From Deltaproteobacteria bacterium RIFCSPHIGHO2_02_FULL_40_11 (GTDB taxonomy: Bacteria; Bdellovibrionota; JACOXK01; 2-02-FULL-40-11), in the NCBI GenBank assembly GCA_001798105.1, contig MGRI01000008.1:1-11839 (forward strand): a stretch of DNA of 11,839 nt. The letters are read 5' to 3'. The position numbers and the translations under genes were made by a program. Numbering within the stretch: position 1 is the first letter of the stretch; each line of letters begins with the position of its first letter. The notes beneath the pieces were generated by a model that ran no database searches, had not been told where the DNA came from, and saw nothing but the letters and a program-made list of their open reading frames with translations. This document shows positions 1-7,405 of the stretch, in pieces.

Positions 1-875
1 GGATACATGACGGCGCACGACCTTTTGTTTCAGAGGCGCTATTTACAAGGCTTTGGCAAAAAAGAGATCAAGGGGCGGTGATTCCCGTACTTGAAATTTC
101 AGATACCGTCAAAGAAGTTCAAGCGGAGAGCGTACAAAAAACACATGACCGTAGCGTTTTACGTGTTGCGCAAACACCCCAGCTTTTTCAGTTTGATTTG
201 ATCTGGAAAGGATATGAATCCCTTCAAAAAACAAAACATCCAGTAACCGATGATGCATCTGTTTTGGAATTGATTGGGGAAAAAGTTACAATCGTAAAAG
301 GGGAAGTTCAAAATATAAAAATTACAGTTGCGGAAGATTTATATGGCACTTCAAATCAAATAGATCCGTCTTCTCCTGTGGTACGCGTGGGGATGGGCAT
401 TGACATTCATGCCTTTCAAGAAGGCACTCAAGTCACGCTGGGGGGCATTCAAATTCCCTATCACAAGGCTTTAAAAGGACATTCTGATGCAGATGTTTTG
501 ACCCATTCCATTTGCGATGCCATTTTAGGGGCTGCAAGTTTGGGAGATATTGGAACACATTTTCCAGATACAGATGAATCTTATCGGAATATTTCAAGTT
601 TAGATCTTTTGGAGAAAGTCGTAGACAAGATTCAGGCACGTCGTTATAAAATAAATCATATTGATGCAACAGTCTTGGCTGAAACGCCAAAACTAATGCC
701 TTATATTTCAGAAATAAAACAGCGCTTAGCGCATGTTTTAAAAGTTTCAGTGGATCAGGTTTCGATTAAAGCCACAACGGCTGAAAAATTGGGCTTTATT
801 GGAAGAAGTGAGGGCATTGCAGCGCAAGCCCTTGCAACCTTGTTTAGAGGATATAATAGAGACCTGCAGAAATAA
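1..875 (+). CDS. ispDF: Bifunctional IspD/IspF isoprenoid biosynthesis enzyme, 5' end missing
   Basis: This is a fused methylerythritol-phosphate pathway enzyme. IspD makes CDP-methylerythritol from MEP and CTP; IspF cyclises the later intermediate to MEcPP with loss of CMP. The frame is open from base 3 to the TAA at 873-875. The GTG at 78 is an internal valine codon, because the upstream codons continue the IspD domain with HDGARPFVS and lead into GAVIPVLEISDTVKEV. Further IspD motifs are AQTPQLF and TDDAS. The IspF domain starts near base 384 (VRVGMGIDIHAF) and has the metal ligands of the DIH motif (402-410), HSDAD, the LTH histidine, DIGTHFPDTD and TTAEKLGFIGR. The IspD part is truncated only by the window edge. 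Fusions of this order are known in alphaproteobacteria, campylobacters and some other lineages. The last codons (gac ctg cag aaa taa) lie inside the left arm of a long inverted repeat, so the natural C-terminus may have been rewritten. Confidence 0.95.
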   Translation, partial: IHDGARPFVSEALFTRLWQKRDQGAVIPVLEISDTVKEVQAESVQKTHDRSVLRVAQTPQLFQFDLIWKGYESLQKTKHPVTDDASVLELIGEKVTIVKGEVQNIKITVAEDLYGTSNQIDPSSPVVRVGMGIDIHAFQEGTQVTLGGIQIPYHKALKGHSDADVLTHSICDAILGAASLGDIGTHFPDTDESYRNISSLDLLEKVVDKIQARRYKINHIDATVLAETPKLMPYISEIKQRLAHVLKVSVDQVSIKATTAEKLGFIGRSEGIAAQALATLFRGYNRDLQK

Positions 876-976
876 TGTCAGACGAGGCCGCAATGAGCGA
901 AAGCGCGAGGCGTACTTAATGGTACGTTGAGCGCTTGAGCGAATGAGAACGAAGTATGGCGTTATTTATGCAGGTC
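861..976. repeat. Long imperfect hairpin element with tandem G-A mismatches between ispDF and gltX
   Basis: Bases 861-880 pair with 957-976: 17 of 20 positions are Watson-Crick, two more can be G-U pairs, and one mismatches. After an interrupted stretch the inner stem resumes: 894-893 with 943-944, 897-898 with 939-940, 901-906 (aagcgc) with 931-936 (gcgctt), and 911-915 (cgtac) with 922-926 (gtacg), closing a six-base loop. Three interruptions of the inner stem are each a GA opposite a GA (895-896/941-942, 899-900/937-938, 907-908/929-930), the arrangement that forms tandem sheared G-A pairs. There is no T-run after it, so it is not an ordinary terminator. It is more G+C-rich than the surrounding genes. 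It could be a dispersed palindromic element, a structured RNA or an mRNA processing/stability hairpin. Only one copy is present in this window. Confidence 0.75.
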
Positions 977-980
977 GGAG
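977..980 (+). promoter_or_regulatory. Ribosome binding site of gltX, abutting the hairpin
   Basis: GGAG lies ten bases before the gltX ATG at 991. It begins directly after the right arm of the 861-976 hairpin, so folding of that arm leaves the site free but very close to a strong stem. Confidence 0.55.
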
Positions 981-990
981 TTGTTAAAAG

Positions 991-2463
991 ATGAGTCAAA
1001 CAGCTAAAATTCGAGTCCGTATGGCGCCCAGTCCAACAGGCTATCTTCACATTGGCGGGGCCAGAACGGCGCTCTTTAATTATCTTTTTGCAAGACACCA
1101 TGGGGGAACCTTTATTCTTCGAATTGAAGATACGGATCGGGAGCGTTCTAAAAAAGAGCACGAAGAAGCCATTTTAAAAGATTTGAAATGGTTAGGGATT
1201 GATTGGGATGAAGGTCCACTCAAAGATGGCCCATTTGGTCCCTATTACCAGTCAGAACGCTTGGACTTGTATGCCAAACATTTAAAAACATTGGCTCAAA
1301 AAGGACGAACGTATTTGTGTTATTGCACGCCACAGGAACTTGCGGCAGAGCGTGAGGATCTCTTAAAAAGAAAAAAAACACCACGTTATTTGGGAAGATG
1401 TCGAACCCTCACAGATGAACAGAAAAGAAAATTTGAAAACGAAGGCAGAACGTCTGTGGTTCGTTTTAAAATTGAAGAAACAAAGTCCATTGTATTTGAG
1501 GATCTGGTTCGTGGAAAAGTAGAAGTAGATCCTAAAAATGTAGGGGATTTTGTGATTGCAAAAAATGATGGCATGCCACTTTATAATTTTGCATCTGTTG
1601 TGGATGATTCTGAAATGAAAATTTCCCATGTGATTCGAGGCGAAGAGCATATTTCAAATACCCCAAGACAGCTTTTGCTTTTAAACCAGTTGGGGCTTCC
1701 TGCACCCCAGTATGTGCATGTTTCGATTATTTTAGCACCGGACCGATCTAAACTTTCCAAAAGACATGGGGCAACGAGTCTGGGAGAGTATGAAAAAATG
1801 GGATATCTGCCAGAAGCACTCTTTAATTATCTGGCCCTTTTAGGATGGTCTCCTGGAGACGACAAGGAAGTGATGACACGCACCGAAATGATTCAGTCCT
1901 TTTCCATTGATCGGTTGATTAAAAGCCCCGGTATTTTTGATGTTCAAAAATTAACATGGATGAATGGTTTATATATCCGAAGTAAACCCATCGAAGAAAT
2001 CACACAACTTGCAAAGCCTTTTATGGAAAAGGCAGGTCTTCTGCTTCAAGATAAAGAGGACTCTTGGCTTCAAAAAATTATTGAAAATGTGCGTGGTAAT
2101 TTAGAGCGATTGGATCAAATGGGGCAATATGCTGAAATCTTTTTTGATGAAAAGTTTCAAATGGATGAGGAGTCAACAAAGTTTCTTTTAGAAAATAAAG
2201 AGAGTGCTCAAAAAGTTTTAGAGGTATTAAAGGCGCTCCTTTCAAAGTACACAGCCCCAGATACAATAGATACAAGTGGTTTTGAATCGCTTCAAAAAGA
2301 GCTGAAAACAAAAGTAGATGCAAAGGGAAAAACATTATTTTGGACCCAGCGCGCAGCTTTGACTGGAAAACTAAAAGGGCCTGAAATGGTTTTGGTTTAT
2401 GCCACACTTCCGATTTCTTCTTGTCAGAAACGCATTGAAAAAACACTTTCCATTTTAAAATGA
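991..2463 (+). CDS. gltX: Glutamyl-tRNA synthetase
   Basis: This cytosolic class I aminoacyl-tRNA synthetase charges tRNA(Glu) with glutamate. In organisms without glutaminyl-tRNA synthetase it also charges tRNA(Gln), for later amidation; which applies here cannot be told. At 490 residues it has normal family length. The N-terminal Rossmann domain opens with RMAPSPTGYLHIGGARTALF, holding the HIGH-type motif (HIGG, residues 20-23), then RIEDTD. The KMSKS-type loop is KLSKRHGA (about 254-261), and the C-terminal third is the helical anticodon-binding region. A zinc-site-like CYC pair (C110, C112) is followed by C137 at the expected spacing, but the fourth ligand position (139) is threonine rather than His or Cys, so metal binding is uncertain. 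The start is supported by the GGAG at 977. Its TGA overlaps the cysS ATG in an ATGA, implying coupled translation. Confidence 0.97.
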   Translation: MSQTAKIRVRMAPSPTGYLHIGGARTALFNYLFARHHGGTFILRIEDTDRERSKKEHEEAILKDLKWLGIDWDEGPLKDGPFGPYYQSERLDLYAKHLKTLAQKGRTYLCYCTPQELAAEREDLLKRKKTPRYLGRCRTLTDEQKRKFENEGRTSVVRFKIEETKSIVFEDLVRGKVEVDPKNVGDFVIAKNDGMPLYNFASVVDDSEMKISHVIRGEEHISNTPRQLLLLNQLGLPAPQYVHVSIILAPDRSKLSKRHGATSLGEYEKMGYLPEALFNYLALLGWSPGDDKEVMTRTEMIQSFSIDRLIKSPGIFDVQKLTWMNGLYIRSKPIEEITQLAKPFMEKAGLLLQDKEDSWLQKIIENVRGNLERLDQMGQYAEIFFDEKFQMDEESTKFLLENKESAQKVLEVLKALLSKYTAPDTIDTSGFESLQKELKTKVDAKGKTLFWTQRAALTGKLKGPEMVLVYATLPISSCQKRIEKTLSILK

Positions 2464-3929
2464 GTTTAACGTTCTATAATACGCAAACACGTCAGAAAGA
2501 AAAGTTTGAACCGCTATTTCCCCATAAAGTGACTTTGTATGTATGCGGTCCAACGGTGTACAATATGATTCACGTTGGCAATGCGCGTCCCATGGTATTT
2601 TTTGATGTTCTGTCTCGATATCTAAAATACAAGGGCTATGATGTAACGTATGTCCGAAATATTACAGATATTGATGATAAAATTATTCAACGGGCCGCAT
2701 CAGAAAATAAAGACCCCCAAGAGATTGTAAGTACATATACGCAAACATTTCATGAAGATATGAAAGCTCTCCATGTTGTAAATCCGACCGTAGAACCCAA
2801 GGCGACGGACCATATTCAAGAAATGATTCAAATGATTCAAACGTTAATCCAAAAAGGAATTGCTTATGAGGTCCAAGGTGAAATTTTGTATGAGATTCAA
2901 AAATTTAAAGATTACGGGCTTTTATCCAAAAAACCCCTGGAAGACCTTGTGGCGGGCGCTCGAGTAGAAGTTGCAAAACATAAAAAACATCCTGGCGATT
3001 TTGTTTTATGGAAGCCTTCAAAAGAAGGGGAGCCTTCATGGGAGAGTCCTTGGGGGAAAGGTAGGCCCGGATGGCATTTGGAATGTTCTGTGATGTCTAC
3101 AAAATATTTATCGGAAACGTTCGATATTCATGGGGGTGGGGTAGATTTAATTTTTCCGCACCATGAAAATGAAATTGCGCAAAGCCAAGCTTGTTCTGGA
3201 AAAGTGCCTGTAAAGTATTGGGTGCACAATGCCCATGTTTTATTTGGCAAAGAAAAAATGTCAAAATCTTTGGGGAATGTCATCTTGGTGCATGAATTTC
3301 TAAAAAAGTATCCGGCAGAGGTTTTAAGATTTATTTTATTATCGAATCATTATCGCTCTGAATTAGAATTTTCAGAACCCGTGATTCAAGAAAGTGTGGT
3401 TGCTGTTGAACGTGTTTATAAAACACTGAAGCTTGTAAAAGCGCAACTCAAGCTAGAAGCAAAAGCTTTAGATCCCATAAATATAAAACTGAAAGAAAGT
3501 GTTGAGAAACTGTGGGAGAAAGTTGAGCAAGCCATGGAGAATGATTTAAACACGGCTGAAAGTTTTGGGATTGTATTTGAGGGTGTTCGAGCCATAAATT
3601 CCTATTTAAAAGATTTAAAGCCAAAACATTGGGGGATAGAAGGCAAAAAAGTTTTTGAAACTTTTTTAAAATCGATGGAGAAGTTTTCTCAAATTTTTGG
3701 ATTATTTCAGGAAGAGCCAGAAATTTTCCTAAAAGATTTACGGGGTAAACTCTTAAATTTATTGAGTCCGCTTCAGGAAAAAGAGATTTTAAAATTCATT
3801 CAAGATCGTACTCAGGCCAGAAAAGAAAAAGATTTTCAAAAAGCAGATCAAATCCGAGAAGATCTCAAAAAAAATAACATCATTTTAGAGGATGGCCCTT
3901 TGGGCACGGATTGGAATGTCAAAGTTTAA
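2460..3929 (+). CDS. cysS: Cysteinyl-tRNA synthetase
   Basis: This class I aminoacyl-tRNA synthetase attaches cysteine to tRNA(Cys) in the cytosol. It has 489 residues, slightly longer than the E. coli enzyme. Visible motifs: YVCGPTVYN with zinc ligand C29, the HIGH-type HVGN (38-41), YVRNITDIDDKI, GWHLECS with C209, FPHHENE with H234 and E238 completing the zinc site, and a canonical KMSKS (266-270). The C-terminal helical part ends in EDGPLGTDW, typical of the family. The ATG shares four bases with the gltX stop and no Shine-Dalgarno precedes it, so reinitiation by ribosomes finishing gltX is likely. Its end overlaps the uvrB start. Confidence 0.97.
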   Translation: MSLTFYNTQTRQKEKFEPLFPHKVTLYVCGPTVYNMIHVGNARPMVFFDVLSRYLKYKGYDVTYVRNITDIDDKIIQRAASENKDPQEIVSTYTQTFHEDMKALHVVNPTVEPKATDHIQEMIQMIQTLIQKGIAYEVQGEILYEIQKFKDYGLLSKKPLEDLVAGARVEVAKHKKHPGDFVLWKPSKEGEPSWESPWGKGRPGWHLECSVMSTKYLSETFDIHGGGVDLIFPHHENEIAQSQACSGKVPVKYWVHNAHVLFGKEKMSKSLGNVILVHEFLKKYPAEVLRFILLSNHYRSELEFSEPVIQESVVAVERVYKTLKLVKAQLKLEAKALDPINIKLKESVEKLWEKVEQAMENDLNTAESFGIVFEGVRAINSYLKDLKPKHWGIEGKKVFETFLKSMEKFSQIFGLFQEEPEIFLKDLRGKLLNLLSPLQEKEILKFIQDRTQARKEKDFQKADQIREDLKKNNIILEDGPLGTDWNVKV

Positions 3930-5907
3930 ACTTGTCAGTGAATTTAAGCCTAGAGGAGACCAGCCTCAGGCCATTGAAGTCTTATCCCAGGGCATTTTTG
4001 ATCACAAAAAACATCAGGTTTTGGTAGGCGTTACGGGATCTGGGAAAACATTTACCATGGCAAATGTGGTGGAGCGCATACAAAGGCCCACTTTAGTCAT
4101 TGCGCCAAACAAGGCTTTAGCTGCACAACTTTATCAAGAATTTAAAGAGCTTTTTCCTCAAAATGCGATCCATTATTTTGTGAGTTATTATGATTATTAT
4201 CAGCCAGAAGCCTATATCCCCAGTACCGATACATATATTGAAAAGGACTCAGCCATTAATGACGAAATTGATAAAATGCGTCATGCGGCTACACAAGCGC
4301 TTTTGGAACGAAGCGATGTTTTAATTGTAGCCTCTGTGTCTTGTATTTATGGCATTGGATCTCCGGAAAGTTATCAAAGGATGCGTGTGGATCTTCGAAT
4401 GGGGCAAACATTAGATCGGCATGATTTTTTAAGATCTTTGGTTGAAATTCAATATCGCAGAAATGACATTGATTTTCACCGCGGGACATTTCGTGTGAGA
4501 GGGGATATTATTGATGTGTTTTTACCCAGTCAAGAAGATCGGGCTATTCGCATTGAATTTTTTGGGGATGAAATTGAAAAATTGTATTGGATCGATGCCC
4601 TTCGGGGTGAAAAGCAAGATGAAATTCAAAAAATTTCAATTTTCCCAAGCAGCCATTATGTAACCACACAGGAAAACTTAAAACGCGCCATTTCTGACAT
4701 TCAACTTGAACTCAAAGAATGGCTTCAAGAATTGAAGGGAAAAAACCTACTTTTAGAGGCCCAGCGTTTACAATCTAGAACGCAGTTTGATTTAGAAATG
4801 TTAACAGAGCTTGGCTATTGTAATGGCATTGAAAACTATTCGAGGCATTTGACGGGAAGAGCTCCAGGCGAATCCCCGCCAACACTTTTAGAATATTTTC
4901 AAAAAGATTATCTTTTATTGATTGATGAAAGCCATGTGACGGTGCCGCAAATTGGGGGCATGTATCGAGGCGACCAAGCCAGAAAGAAAGTCCTTGTGGA
5001 GCATGGATTTCGCTTACCCTCTGCATTGGATAATCGGCCCTTGAATTTTGAAGAATTTTGTAAACTGACAAACCAGGTTATTTATATGTCTGCAACGCCC
5101 GCCAGTTATGAATATGAACAGGCCCAGGGAAACGTAACAGAGCAAATCATTCGCCCAACGGGGCTCATTGACCCTGAAATTACAATCAAACCTGCCAAAA
5201 AACAGGTAGATGATCTTTTAGAGGAAATTAAAAAGGTGAATCTTAGAAATGAACGAACGCTGGTTGTGACACTCACTAAAAAAATGGCTGAAGATCTCAC
5301 AGAATATTATCAAGAAAAAGGAATGAAGGTGAAATACCTGCATTCAGATGTTGATACCTTGGAAAGAATTGAAATTATTCGAGATTTGAGACTTGGGAAA
5401 TTTGATATTTTGGTGGGGGTAAATCTTTTAAGAGAAGGCTTGGATTTACCAGAAGTATCCTTGGTTGCCATTTTAGATGCGGATAAAGAAGGGTTTTTGC
5501 GATCCGAAACGTCTCTGATTCAAACCTGTGGAAGAGCTTCCAGAAATATCGCAGGCCGTGTGATCATGTATGCAGATCAAACAACAAGATCCATGAAAAA
5601 CGCAATTTCAGAAATGAGTCGAAGAAGAGAAAAGCAATTGGCATATAATCAAAAACATAAAATCACCCCACAATCGATTCAAAAACGAATTCATGATGTT
5701 TTTGGATCCGTTTATGAACAAGATTACGTAACCGTTTCTATGGTGAAAGAACCCACCCAAAGCTTTCATTCCAGGGCAGAAATTGAAAAAGAAGTTCAAA
5801 AGCTTAAAAAAGAAATGGTACGTTTGGCAAAAGAATTAAAATTTGAAGAAGCCGCCAAGCTTCGCGATAAAATTAAGCCCCTTCAAAAGAGGATGCTTGA
5901 GCTTTAA
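3916..5907 (+). CDS. uvrB: Excinuclease ABC subunit B
   Basis: UvrB is the damage-verifying helicase-like subunit of nucleotide excision repair; it receives DNA from UvrA and recruits UvrC. From the ATG at 3916 it has 663 residues, the usual size. In order: Walker A GVTGSGKT (38-45), the beta-hairpin region with YFVSYYDYYQPEAY and YIEKDSAINDEID, the UvrA-interacting domain, the Walker B-type DESH (337-340), YMSATPASYE, NLLREGLDLPE, the arginine-finger motif QTCGRASRN with R540 and R543, and a C-terminal UVR coiled hairpin (about 628-663) that contacts UvrC. An in-frame ATG at 3892 would add MALWARIG, but those codons are the cysS tail read in another frame and family members start near MSKFKLVSEF. 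With the chosen start the gene overlaps cysS by 14 bases. Only a weak GGA precedes it, so expression probably depends on the upstream genes. Confidence 0.97.
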   Translation: MSKFKLVSEFKPRGDQPQAIEVLSQGIFDHKKHQVLVGVTGSGKTFTMANVVERIQRPTLVIAPNKALAAQLYQEFKELFPQNAIHYFVSYYDYYQPEAYIPSTDTYIEKDSAINDEIDKMRHAATQALLERSDVLIVASVSCIYGIGSPESYQRMRVDLRMGQTLDRHDFLRSLVEIQYRRNDIDFHRGTFRVRGDIIDVFLPSQEDRAIRIEFFGDEIEKLYWIDALRGEKQDEIQKISIFPSSHYVTTQENLKRAISDIQLELKEWLQELKGKNLLLEAQRLQSRTQFDLEMLTELGYCNGIENYSRHLTGRAPGESPPTLLEYFQKDYLLLIDESHVTVPQIGGMYRGDQARKKVLVEHGFRLPSALDNRPLNFEEFCKLTNQVIYMSATPASYEYEQAQGNVTEQIIRPTGLIDPEITIKPAKKQVDDLLEEIKKVNLRNERTLVVTLTKKMAEDLTEYYQEKGMKVKYLHSDVDTLERIEIIRDLRLGKFDILVGVNLLREGLDLPEVSLVAILDADKEGFLRSETSLIQTCGRASRNIAGRVIMYADQTTRSMKNAISEMSRRREKQLAYNQKHKITPQSIQKRIHDVFGSVYEQDYVTVSMVKEPTQSFHSRAEIEKEVQKLKKEMVRLAKELKFEEAAKLRDKIKPLQKRMLEL

Positions 5908-5926
5908 ATCCTCTTTACTGTTTTTT
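5886..5926. terminator. Probable intrinsic terminator between uvrB and the convergent exported-protein gene
   Basis: Bases 5886-5894 (aaagaggat) and 5908-5916 (atcctcttt) form a perfect 9-bp stem around a 13-base loop that includes the uvrB stop codon. On the + strand a six-T run follows at 5921-5926. The stem is only moderately G+C-rich and the T-run starts four bases after it, so strength is uncertain. Because the two genes end seven bases apart, the same stem could also serve the - strand transcript. Confidence 0.45.
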
Positions 5927-6268
5927 GATATTTAAAAAAACGATGGCTTTATTGGGATGTGTGCCTAAATGAAGGAGCTCAGACTTATTAAAATGTGTTG
6001 AAACGCTTTCTTTGCCAATTCTATTCTTTCCTTTTTGAAGCGTAACCGTGAGTTCCACTTTGCGTTCACTCTCAGATTTTGCCAAAATAGATAAGGTGAA
6101 ACCATCCATGGTAATCGAAGCTTCTTGACCCTCTTTAAAGATGAGTTCCGGTGTGAAATGCTCTTTGCCATACCGTAAATCTGCTTTGACATGAAAGGTT
6201 TGTGCTGCCCAAAGTGAAGATGTAATGGATAAAATGAAAATACTTAAAAATAAAATATGTTTTTTCAT
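5915..6268 (-). CDS. Small exported protein of unknown function
   Basis: I do not recognise the family. The 117-residue product starts MKKHILFLSIFILSITSSLWAAQ, a lysine start, a hydrophobic core and an AA cleavage region near residue 22, so it should be secreted across the inner membrane by Sec. There is no lipobox cysteine and no second membrane segment. The mature part of about 95 residues alternates hydrophobic and polar residues (ADLRYGKEHF, EGQEASITMDGF, ERKVELTVTLQKGK), suggesting a small all-beta, immunoglobulin-like domain. It lies 61 bases downstream of the predicted exported cysteine peptidase gene on the same strand, so the two may share a transcript. A substrate, inhibitor or partner of that peptidase is conceivable, but nothing in the sequence shows it. 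Confidence 0.8.
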   Translation of the reverse strand: MKKHILFLSIFILSITSSLWAAQTFHVKADLRYGKEHFTPELIFKEGQEASITMDGFTLSILAKSESERKVELTVTLQKGKNRIGKESVSTHFNKSELLHLGTHPNKAIVFLNIKKQ

Positions 6269-6273
6269 GCGTA

Positions 6274-6280
6274 CACCTCT
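6274..6280 (-). promoter_or_regulatory. Ribosome binding site of the small exported protein
   Basis: On the - strand the sequence agaggtg lies five bases before the ATG at 6268. It is one of the better Shine-Dalgarno matches in the window and fixes the start and its signal peptide. A separate strong site suggests the gene is translated independently of the upstream gene. Confidence 0.6.
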
Positions 6281-6329
6281 GGTTTAGAAGCATAGTCCAT
6301 TGCAGCCATTTGTAAAGGAATTTTAGCTG

Positions 6330-7244
6330 CTAGAATCCTCGAAAAGTAAGAAGCAAGGGATCTATTTTTTTAGCGTCTTCTAAAAGATCGGGATGAAGAT
6401 GCTGATGAAATTCAAATCGTGAGTCCCCTACAATTTTGTCCCACTCAGTAGGAAAATCAAATACTAAAAAAACATAGGGTGAAAAAACAGCGTCATCTTC
6501 CCATTCTTCATAATACCAATACGCTTTTTCTTGAGAGGTTCCGGGATCTTGTTTTCGAATGGTTAATTTTTGAACTTCCCAGGGAGTATTGGAATCTAGA
6601 ACATAAAATGTATCGATAAAACGATTTCCCAATTGATCTAATTTTTGTGAAAACCCAATAACCGTTAAAGCGTGGCCAATCCCCCAATTAAAAATACCAA
6701 TTGAAACCGGGGACTTGGCTGTAAGGTAATACATGAGCGCTTTACTTTCTGCGGTAATCGCGTCCGTTCCATGGTACAGAATTCTTTTGGTCCGCATGAG
6801 CATTTTATAGGCATTTGAAAAAGGATTTTGTTCATTCTGGATTTGTTCAACCGCGCGTCTTAAGGGGTTGTAAAATTTATCCCAACCTTTTTCCATTGTT
6901 TCTGTAAACTCTTTTAAGTTTTTAAATCCGTGGATATTTTGGGGAGCATTATTTCGATAGGCCGTTAAAATTTTATTTTCAATGACACTGGCTGTGTCTC
7001 GATATCCAGGTTCAAAATGAATCTGTGTTAAAAGGGCATAATTGGTGCGATCCATGCCATAACACACGCCATTTGGGGAAGAGGGGCTTCCATAGTTTTT
7101 CTTTGAGATCAAAGCATTCAATTGCTCATCTGAAAGTAATACTGTAATGAGCTCATCTTTTGCAGGTGTGGGGACAGAATAGGCGCTTAAATAGACAGGG
7201 ACCCATAGGAGTAAGATCAGGAATATTTTGAGGGTTGGCTTCAT
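6330..7244 (-). CDS. Exported papain-like cysteine peptidase candidate
   Basis: The product has 304 residues from the ATG at 7244. A TTG at 7277 is also in frame, but the ATG places a signal peptide (MKPTLKIFLILLLWVPVYLSAYS) directly at the N-terminus and is preferred. Cleavage is expected near residue 21-23, so the protein acts in the periplasm or outside the cell. The mature part shows a possible catalytic triad in papain order: NGVCYGMD (C61), WGIGHALTVIGF (H191) and YVLDSNTPWE (D217, or N219). Bacterial proteins with a CFGM/CYGM cysteine motif, a GHA histidine and a DxN motif are typically papain-like or C39-like peptidases. No pro-domain, calcium repeat or anchor is evident. Its role and substrate are unknown. 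The gene precedes the small exported protein gene on the same strand. The peptidase call rests on motif spacing alone. Confidence 0.6.
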   Translation of the reverse strand: MKPTLKIFLILLLWVPVYLSAYSVPTPAKDELITVLLSDEQLNALISKKNYGSPSSPNGVCYGMDRTNYALLTQIHFEPGYRDTASVIENKILTAYRNNAPQNIHGFKNLKEFTETMEKGWDKFYNPLRRAVEQIQNEQNPFSNAYKMLMRTKRILYHGTDAITAESKALMYYLTAKSPVSIGIFNWGIGHALTVIGFSQKLDQLGNRFIDTFYVLDSNTPWEVQKLTIRKQDPGTSQEKAYWYYEEWEDDAVFSPYVFLVFDFPTEWDKIVGDSRFEFHQHLHPDLLEDAKKIDPLLLTFRGF

Positions 7245-7361
7245 CTGCCACTTCTTACACAGCAAGGGGTATGCCAAAAGATAAGAATTTCTATCTTATT
7301 GAAATGAGTAGGTTTTTTAAAGTTTGGTGTAAATTTTAGGAATAGAAAAATATACAGAGAT

Positions 7362-7395
7362 GTAATTTTTACATGAATTTTAATGCAATTTTAAT
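7362..7395. repeat. AT-rich dyad and direct repeats upstream of the diguanylate cyclase promoter
   Basis: A short dyad gtaatttttac (7362-7372) is followed by two copies of aattttaat at 7376-7384 and 7387-7395. The copies are 11 bases apart start to start, about one helical turn. The block ends ten bases before the -35 box at 7406, a typical place for an activator or nucleoid-protein site. Such AT-rich words also arise by chance in this base composition. Confidence 0.3.
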
Positions 7396-7405
7396 CATAG
7401 CAAGA

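Noticed and set aside
78..80. GTG at 78 as the start of the first gene
   Set aside because: The same frame upstream reads HDGARPFVSEALFTRLW, the body of an IspD domain, so the true start lies before the window.
861..976. The hairpin as a rho-independent terminator of ispDF
   Set aside because: No T-run follows either side of the stem, and the stem is far longer and more irregular than intrinsic terminators.
1363..1650. Open frame antisense to gltX
   Set aside because: It is opposite the conserved catalytic core of GltX and has a low-complexity composition typical of antisense reading.
3892..3915. Upstream ATG of uvrB at 3892
   Set aside because: The extra residues MALWARIG are the cysS tail in another frame, the GAGG before this ATG is too close to act as a ribosome site, and UvrB proteins normally begin at the MSKFKLVSEF position.
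6302..6330. gcagc/gctgc inverted repeat between the two exported-protein genes
   Set aside because: Five-bp arms with a 19-base loop and no T-run are too weak to call a terminator or operator.
7245..7277. TTG start at 7277 for the peptidase-like gene
   Set aside because: It would place a charged 11-residue stretch in front of a normal signal peptide; the ATG at 7244 is simpler.
7278..7299. Small hairpin ataaga/tcttat upstream of the peptidase gene
   Set aside because: A six-bp AT-rich stem is expected by chance in this composition and has no T-run or conserved context.
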